NCBI GenBank assembly: GCA_018881555.1
Contig: JACAXG010000236.1
Location: 198,644-262,643 of the forward strand
DNA: 64,000 nt
Source of the DNA: Amblyornis subalaris
Lineage: Eukaryota; Chordata; Aves; Passeriformes; Ptilonorhynchidae
Direction: 5' to 3'
How positions within the stretch are numbered: the stretch's first letter is position 1; each line of letters starts with the position of its first letter. The notes under the pieces are model-generated. The model saw only the letters and a list, made by a program, of their open reading frames with translations. It had not been told where the DNA came from and ran no database searches. Position numbers and translations under genes: made by a program. Of this stretch, positions 58,091-64,000 are shown piece by piece.

Positions 58091-60299
58091 TTAGCCCAGA
58101 TGCTGCAGTGCTCACCAGACCTTACACTGTGCTCTGAAGCACTTGACTTTGCAATCACAAACCAGCAGCTTTGGGCAAAGACCCTCCCAGGGAAGCTGCA
58201 CGGAAGGTGCCAGGCTCTGAACGTGCAGTCGTGGCGCATTAACAGCCCGTGAGCAGCCCGGGGCTGGGCTCCATCCCCGTCAGCCCCAGCAGGAGCTGCG
58301 TGGTTCGATCTCCTCCACACGGGGAGTGGGAGAAACCGTCCCCTGCCGGGCACTCCAGCCTACCCAGGCAGGTGCCCTGGTGAGGAGTTTCCAGAGGAGT
58401 TTGAGGTGATAATCAGCCTGAGTGGTGCCTGGTTACCCATCGGGAGACTTGAAAGGCACGAGATAAAACGTTTGCTGGAGATGAAAAGGAGCTGTTCAGA
58501 GCTGGGTGTGGAGTCCACGCCGTGTGTGGCTGCACANGAGCTATGCAGGGAGAAGGGACCAGGAGAGGAGCCACGAGGAACTGCAGAAAGGAATAGAAAA
58601 GCTCCTCCAAAGGAAACGCTGCGGGCTCCATCAACAGAGGAGCATGGAGCTGGCAGAGGGCACAAGACCGTGCAGGAGGAGGAAGGGAAGGGGTGGGAGA
58701 GGGAAGAGCATTCAGTCAGTGTCTCCCAGGAACAGAAGAGGGCTCTGTGACGCTGGGTGATCGTGTGGTAGCTGCNGCGCAGACTTGGACAGCTCAGCCA
58801 GGACAGAGCAGCTTGTTGGAGCCTCATGAACTGAGTGCATTGATGAGCCCAGAGCCGTGGTCTGGCAGGGGAGGGGACAGGACTGAGCAAGGATGGTAAT
58901 GCTGAAAGAGGAGAGCACCAAAATCAGGGACCAAGGAGGGGACAGAGATGATTGAGCAGCTCTTTTGGTGAAGCCAGGACTGTGAATGAAGTTAAGAGGT
59001 GTGGGAGAGCAAGCAGGATGCCAGGGCTCTGCTGTGCCCCTGGTGGGGGACACTGGAGTCTGAGGATGACACCTGAGTCCTCACCAGGCAGGTTGGCTCC
59101 TGGGGAGGAGCAGAAGGGAGCACAGGGAAGCTGAGCAGAGAGATAGGGAAGAAAGGGCAGGAAGAATAAGAAAATACTGAAATCAAGAAAGAAAGGTCAA
59201 TGACAGCAGGGGAAAATGTCCTTTCATCCTGCAATCTGCTGTGGCGTGGTGGAGATCCTGCTACTTCAAGCCCTGCTGCTCTCTGCTGCAGAGTAGGGCC
59301 GTGCTAGGGAGGAGACAGGGGTGCATTTAGGGATCTAACACCTTCTGTGCCCCATTGCACTGTCAAAAATTGGTAGAAGTGTCCCAGTGAGCCCATTTGG
59401 GCAGTGGTGTGGAAATGTATCATCTTCTCTTTCAGCTGTGGAAGGAGAGAACTGAACAGTGCCAAGAGGACAGGGGTTCCCAGGAGTCCTGAATCCTGAG
59501 TGTCAGCCTGAAAAGCTGGATGGGAGTTTGAGCAATGTGTCCAGGCCCTGTAGACACACATGGGATGGCCCCATTTATGGGAAAAGTCACTCCTCTCCTC
59601 ACACCAAGGACAGTGGGCGCACATGGGATGTGCAGGGTGGTGGCAGATCTCTGGAATCCCAGGATGTGACAATGGCAGCATGGAATGAGACTCAGAGGCA
59701 CTGTTACCTCACACCCACAACGTCCTGCCTGCCCCGTGTGTGCACACCCAGCAGGGACCTGGCAGCACAGGGAACACACCTTTCCCTGCAGGAACACCTC
59801 CCCTGGGCTCTGCGTCTCTCACACACCTTGGCTGCCGGAGCTTCTCAGAAAGCTGAGCTGCTTCTGGATCTTCAAACTGCCCCCTCAGTCAGCAGCCAGA
59901 GCAGCCTGTGTGCAGTAATCCCCTTGCGCTGCAGCCTCGGAAACCACAGGTCTAACAGGAGTGAGGAGGGACTCGTGGGTTCTGACCACGCTCAGGGTGT
60001 GGCTGATGGCTCCTGGAGTGCCTGTGGAGAGAGGCTCCCCTGCACTGTTTGAAAAAGTTTCTTTCCCACGTGATTTTTTACATCTTCCCTTTTATCTATC
60101 ACTTGGTCCCCCTCACAGGGGAGGGGTGCTGCAGCAGGACCACACGGCTCTGCATCCCGTGCTGCCCTGACATTCCATTCATCCGGCACTGCTATTCCAT
60201 ACGGCTCTGTGTTCCGCTGTGATAAATGGGGCAGGCAGGGAATCGATTTCCTCCCCCTGCCTGCAAGGCCTGGGAGCGCTGCTTTCACCAGGAGGCCTC
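58091..60299. other. No recognisable feature
   Basis: Mixed sequence. A purine-rich segment at about 58540-58960 gives long-looking but unrecognised plus-strand frames rich in Arg, Glu and Gly. Confidence 0.42.
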
Positions 60300-60400
60300 C
60301 TCTCTGCCTCAGCGCTCAGATTAACTTATTAGGAGTTAATTAATCAGGCCCATTGATTGACTGTCACATTGCCGATGGTTAGTCTGCTCTCGGGTCGGAA
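60300..60400. promoter_or_regulatory. Candidate PBX/MEIS-type regulatory patch
   Basis: Holds TTAACTTATTAGGAGTTAAT and TTAATTAATCAG followed at 60354-60366 by TGATTGACTGTCA, which joins a PBX-like TGATTGA to a MEIS-like CTGTCA. The patch is free of repeats. Motif logic is established for PBX/MEIS. Activity here is inferred. Confidence 0.35.
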
Positions 60401-61399
60401 GGTTGGGCTGGAGTAGCTCCTCTTGGCTGTGTGATGCCTGTCACCTCCAAGCAGCCAGAAGCAGCAGGAAGAGGAGGAAGATGAAGGCTGGCCTGTTTTC
60501 AAAACAACACAACAACAGAAGAACGAAATCAGAGCTCCTTTTCCCTTTGGATGGTGTTTGCACACTGTGGGAGGGCTGGGAACAGCTTCCACAGCTCCTC
60601 TCCTCCGAGATGGAGCTGGATAATGAGGCAGGGTATAGTCAGAAGGAGCCTTGGAATTGTTTTGAGCCCAGCAGACTCCCCCTCATTGCTGCCTGCGGGT
60701 CTCTGAGCTGTCCATGGGCACAGGAAGGTGCTGGGCCGAGGTGGGATGATGCCCACAATGGGTCATTTGCTTGAGCAAGTGTCCACAAGGCCGTGAGCAG
60801 TGGGGCTTTTGGGGGTGCAAAGATTTTAGGGAATCAACATTGCATGTGTCCATCTATGAAAATTCAGGGAAAAGCTTCATAAAAAGATAGGAAGCACCCT
60901 CAACGGAGTTGGAAAGGGATTTTGAGGTCAAAAACTGGCAGAATTTTTAATGGCTTTGGGTGCCATAGGTGTTCAACGCTTCAAATTTGGTCTGAGGGGT
61001 CACCACCGACAGCAAAGCATCTCATTAAAAATCAGTGTTATCCAGAAACCTGCCTTAAAGCAGAGCACTGAGTGGGCTCAGTCTATTTCCTGTCTCCAGG
61101 AGGGTGCCAGGCAGTGGCTGGCAGAGGCTCACAGCCATCTGCACAGGAGGGAGGCTCCTGACACTGCAGGGCTCTTCAGCTGCACAGCAAAAGGGCTGCT
61201 TTAGAGACCAAGGTCATGAAGCCAGGCTAGAANGAAGGGCAATTATTTATAAATGAGGGTTTACCTTGTCTTGAGAATGGCCAGTTCCTCCCCTCTGGAA
61301 CTCTTTCCTGGACAGAAGAAGGGAGTGGGGGACAGGAGCTGGATGAAGGTCGTGCCCTCAGTCCGAACTTCTGGCTATGCCCCTGTGGATCTGTGGACC
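60401..61399. other. No recognisable feature
   Basis: Mixed sequence, slightly AT-richer at 60820-60990. No known repeat or exon. Confidence 0.42.
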
Positions 61400-61724
61400 T
61401 GAGCTGGGCTGGGAGCTAATCCCAGAGGTCTGTTGGACCTACCAGGCATTCCAATGCCACCGCTCCTGTCACATCTGGTGTCTCGTTCGCCTGCTCAGCA
61501 ATCCAGAATTGTAGTCCTTGGCAACCTCCTTCTTCCTGCTGGGAAACAAGTGGTTACAGCCAGTTGATCCCACCACCCCCATCAGATCCAAATGGGAAAG
61601 TTACCACTTCCCAGTAGTCTCAGCTCAGTCCTACAAGGCATTGGCTCCAACAGGCCTTGCCAGAAGGAATGATCACACCCCTCTTCCTACAGACCTTCTC
61701 TGACGGCGCTGAGAGGAGACCACG

Positions 61725-61753
61725 AGTCTCGCCTGGCAAGGGACGGCGAGACT
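61725..61753. repeat. Perfect 9-bp stem inverted repeat
   Basis: AGTCTCGCC and GGCGAGACT flank an 11-base loop. A wobble and one more pair could extend the stem to about 11 bp. It lies in a stretch (61400-61900) of somewhat distinct composition with no recognised repeat family. Confidence 0.7.
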
Positions 61754-63439
61754 TGGTTGGCCAAGGCACAGGAAAAGATTGGCTGCAGCAGAACATGTGA
61801 ACTAGAGGAGATTTATTTCACAGATCAGAGTATTTGTTCACTTCTTTATCAAGACAGACTTTATCTGAAGAGTTCCACTTCCTCTAATGCCCTAAAACTG
61901 AGCGTGCATCTGGGGCACCCACTGGGAAATCAGCCAGAGAGCTGAGGCCATTACTGCTCCTTTCTCCCAATCCCTGCTCCAGCCTCNGCCTTTTTGGGGA
62001 TCAGCAGCAGCCAGTGCTGCAATTATTCCTGATGCTCACTGTGTGCTCAGCCCCTGCTTTCCTTTGTCTCTTTGTCCTGGAGTTCCTGTCCCACCAGCCC
62101 TGACCGTGTGGACACAGCCGGGGATCATGGGGCTGTGATCCCATCACCCGTGCCCTGCTCCGTGGGGATCTCGGGTCTCAGCTGCAAACAGAACTGAAGG
62201 GGCACTCCCTGGGGCTCTGACCACACACTGGGTCAGATTCCCAGCCATTTCCACCATGGAAATCTCAGGGGAGTGAGGATGGACGGCTGTCCCTCATGTC
62301 CTTGGTCCCCTTTTGCCACCAGCGTCACCCCTTGGTCGTGGTCGTTGGGATGGGATGGATCCGTCTNACAGGGAGGAGGGAGATTGAACTCACTGGGGAG
62401 TTTTCCAGATGGGAGAGGAAGGAAGCAGCCCCAGCCCTGAAGATGCAGCGTGGAAACATTCATGNGGAGATATTCAGTTCTCAGTTTTTGATAGAAAACA
62501 CATTTTCCTCAGCAGGCAGGGACATGTATGGAAAACCACAACAGCACTGCTTAGCTTGAAAGGAAAAATTCCAATTCTGAGGTTTTATTCAAGTGCATTT
62601 GGCTGAAAATGCTCTAATCAGATCTGTGCCACACTCTCAGGGGTTGGAGGGTGCCAGTGGGGAACCATATTTTGCCNCATTGTGTTTTCACATGTCCAGG
62701 TATGATGAAGGTTTGCTGCTGAGCTGCTCTGGAGCTGAGTTCCCACTCAGTGCCTCCTGTTAGCACTGGAGAGGAACCAGGCCTCCTCAGAACTGCCAAG
62801 GAAGCGCTGATGAGACTCTGGGCTAAGGGTGCACATTTTGCAAATCCTCCCTGATGGTTTGTTGACCAGTGACAAAACCAAGACTCTTCTCAGTGCACAG
62901 TAAAAAACTCCCAAGCACACTTTCTGACAAAAAAGCCTAAAATGCCTTGGCCATCCATCAGAAGGACCTGCCACATGATGGGAGCAGAAAGCAGAGGCAG
63001 CCTGGGGAGGCCTGGACTGCAGCCAGCAAAGCCTGAGCTTTGCAGTGCTCTGAGAACAACCCCGGGTCCCATGAGAGCTCCTGCTGGGTAATAAAGCACT
63101 GTGTCTGCAGTGGGGATGTCCTCTCAGTCCAGTTCATCCCAGTGCCCTTTTGCTGTGCTTCCCCAACACTCATATCTGGGAGACAGGGAGCTAGAACTGT
63201 TGGGATTCGGGTCTGGTATCATCACATCTTATGGGGGAAAAAGGTGATTTCCACGTCAGCCTGCGATGGAGGTTTTTTATTGTGCAACCACATTGTTACA
63301 GTCAGAGCCTTCTCACAACTCCATGTGCTCAAAGGAGGAGAATCCCACCCAGCAGCTCCCCATCAAACTGTCATCTTCCTTTGGGATCCCATCTCTCCTC
63401 ATATGATTGGCTACGCTTTNAGGCTGAACGAAAGAAATC
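61754..63439. other. No recognisable feature
   Basis: Mixed sequence without named repeats, ending at a CR1. Confidence 0.42.
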
Positions 63440-63597
63440 TTGAAATCCCAGAATGGTTTGGGTTGGGAAGGACCTTAAAGCTCGTCCAGTTCCACCCCTG
63501 CTATGGGCAGGGACACCTTCCACCATCCCAGGTGGCTCCAAGCCCTGTCCAACCTGGCCTTGGACACTTCCAGGGATGGGGTAGCCACAGTTTCTCT
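63440..63597 (-). mobile_element. CR1 LINE 3' fragment
   Basis: The plus strand reads 'aaatcccagaatggtttggg', 'ttgggaaggaccttaaagct', 'atgggcagggacaccttcca' and 'gccctgtccaacctggcctt', ending at 'gtagccacagtttctctg'. A young CR1 3' end in reverse. The 251-residue plus frame over 63040-63795 runs through it and is chance. Confidence 0.93.
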
Positions 63598-64000
63598 GCT
63601 GTGCCCACACCAACAGCCCAAACGCAGCCAAATCCTGCTGTGCATATCCTGGAAAACAGCCCTGAATATAACACACACAGGGCTGTATCAAGAACTGCAT
63701 TTCTTGTCTCTCCAGCTGTGGTCTGCTCAGCTGGGGATGCCTCAGGCTCTACCTGGATCCTGAGTCGTACTGGTTCTGCACAGCACCATTTCTAGCATAA
63801 TCATGCATTAACAACACATCTCCAAGGAGCTGGGAGACCCTGGGCTGGACTGGATCCTGAGCTATCCCNGCACATCTCCAAGGAGCTTGTACCCATTTTC
63901 CTTCGGACACAGCAGCTGGGCTGGGTGAGTGCCTTTGGCAGAGCTGCTACTGAAGGTCTGCACTTTCCCCAGGCACCTTCACCAGGCTGTTTTACCATGG
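63598..64000. other. No recognisable feature
   Basis: Mixed sequence to the window edge. The phrase ACACATCTCCAAGGAGCT occurs twice (near 63814 and 63871), a short local repeat. Confidence 0.45.

Noticed and set aside
58290..58320. GGTTCGATC resembling a tRNA T-arm
   Set aside because: No matching acceptor stem, D-arm or anticodon arm is visible around it.
63040..63795. 251-codon plus-strand open frame
   Set aside because: It runs through a reverse-oriented CR1 and includes an ambiguous base. No domain is visible.
1..64000. CRISPR array, operon, plasmid or phage content
   Set aside because: There are no regularly spaced unique spacers, no bacterial ribosome-binding-site and frame pattern, and clear vertebrate repeats throughout.

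Overview
The window looks like non-coding nuclear DNA from a bird, most likely a songbird. The evidence is about twenty 5'-truncated CR1 LINE copies on both strands. Several show the avian CR1 3' end, with its flanking text and terminal ATTCTATG-like octamers. Two avian-type endogenous retrovirus (ERV) LTRs support the same reading. I found no bacterial, plasmid or phage signal. I also found no protein-coding gene, tRNA, rRNA or known microRNA that I can support. The open frames are short, overlap on both strands, are spread evenly, and often run through CR1 copies or microsatellites. Scattered single 'n' bases occur roughly every few hundred bases and look like ambiguous calls, not gaps.

Layout. 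Positions 1-17000 alternate GC-rich, featureless DNA with AT-rich blocks (about 950-1690, 3720-3930, 6380-6850, 8190-8760, 11830-12150) that look like candidate conserved non-coding elements. CR1 copies sit between them, and one at 7290-7510 has a terminal octamer expanded into an array of about 39 units. At 17638-18860 lies a broken ERV: an LTR, a primer-binding-like site, an internal deletion and a pol/RNase H remnant, closed off by two abutting CR1 copies. Positions 20500-33000 hold a TTG/TTC microsatellite, ancient and young CR1 pieces, short tandem duplications and a candidate enhancer block at 27840-28160 with an RFX X-box-like site. A solo LTR lies at 33300-33849. Positions 34000-45500 are almost free of recognisable repeats.

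The most unusual structure is at 47231-50358. It is a pair of inverted arms around a 2.26 kb spacer. The inner 318 bp of each arm are identical at every called base, while the outer ~113 bp are only about 78% alike by eye. The spacer holds a CR1 tail and a 157-bp GGGA/GGAA array. The remaining 14 kb carries three more CR1 copies and candidate regulatory blocks. No genes can be shown to act together here. The window reads as intergenic or intronic DNA shaped by CR1 and ERV insertion, with possible regulatory elements in between.
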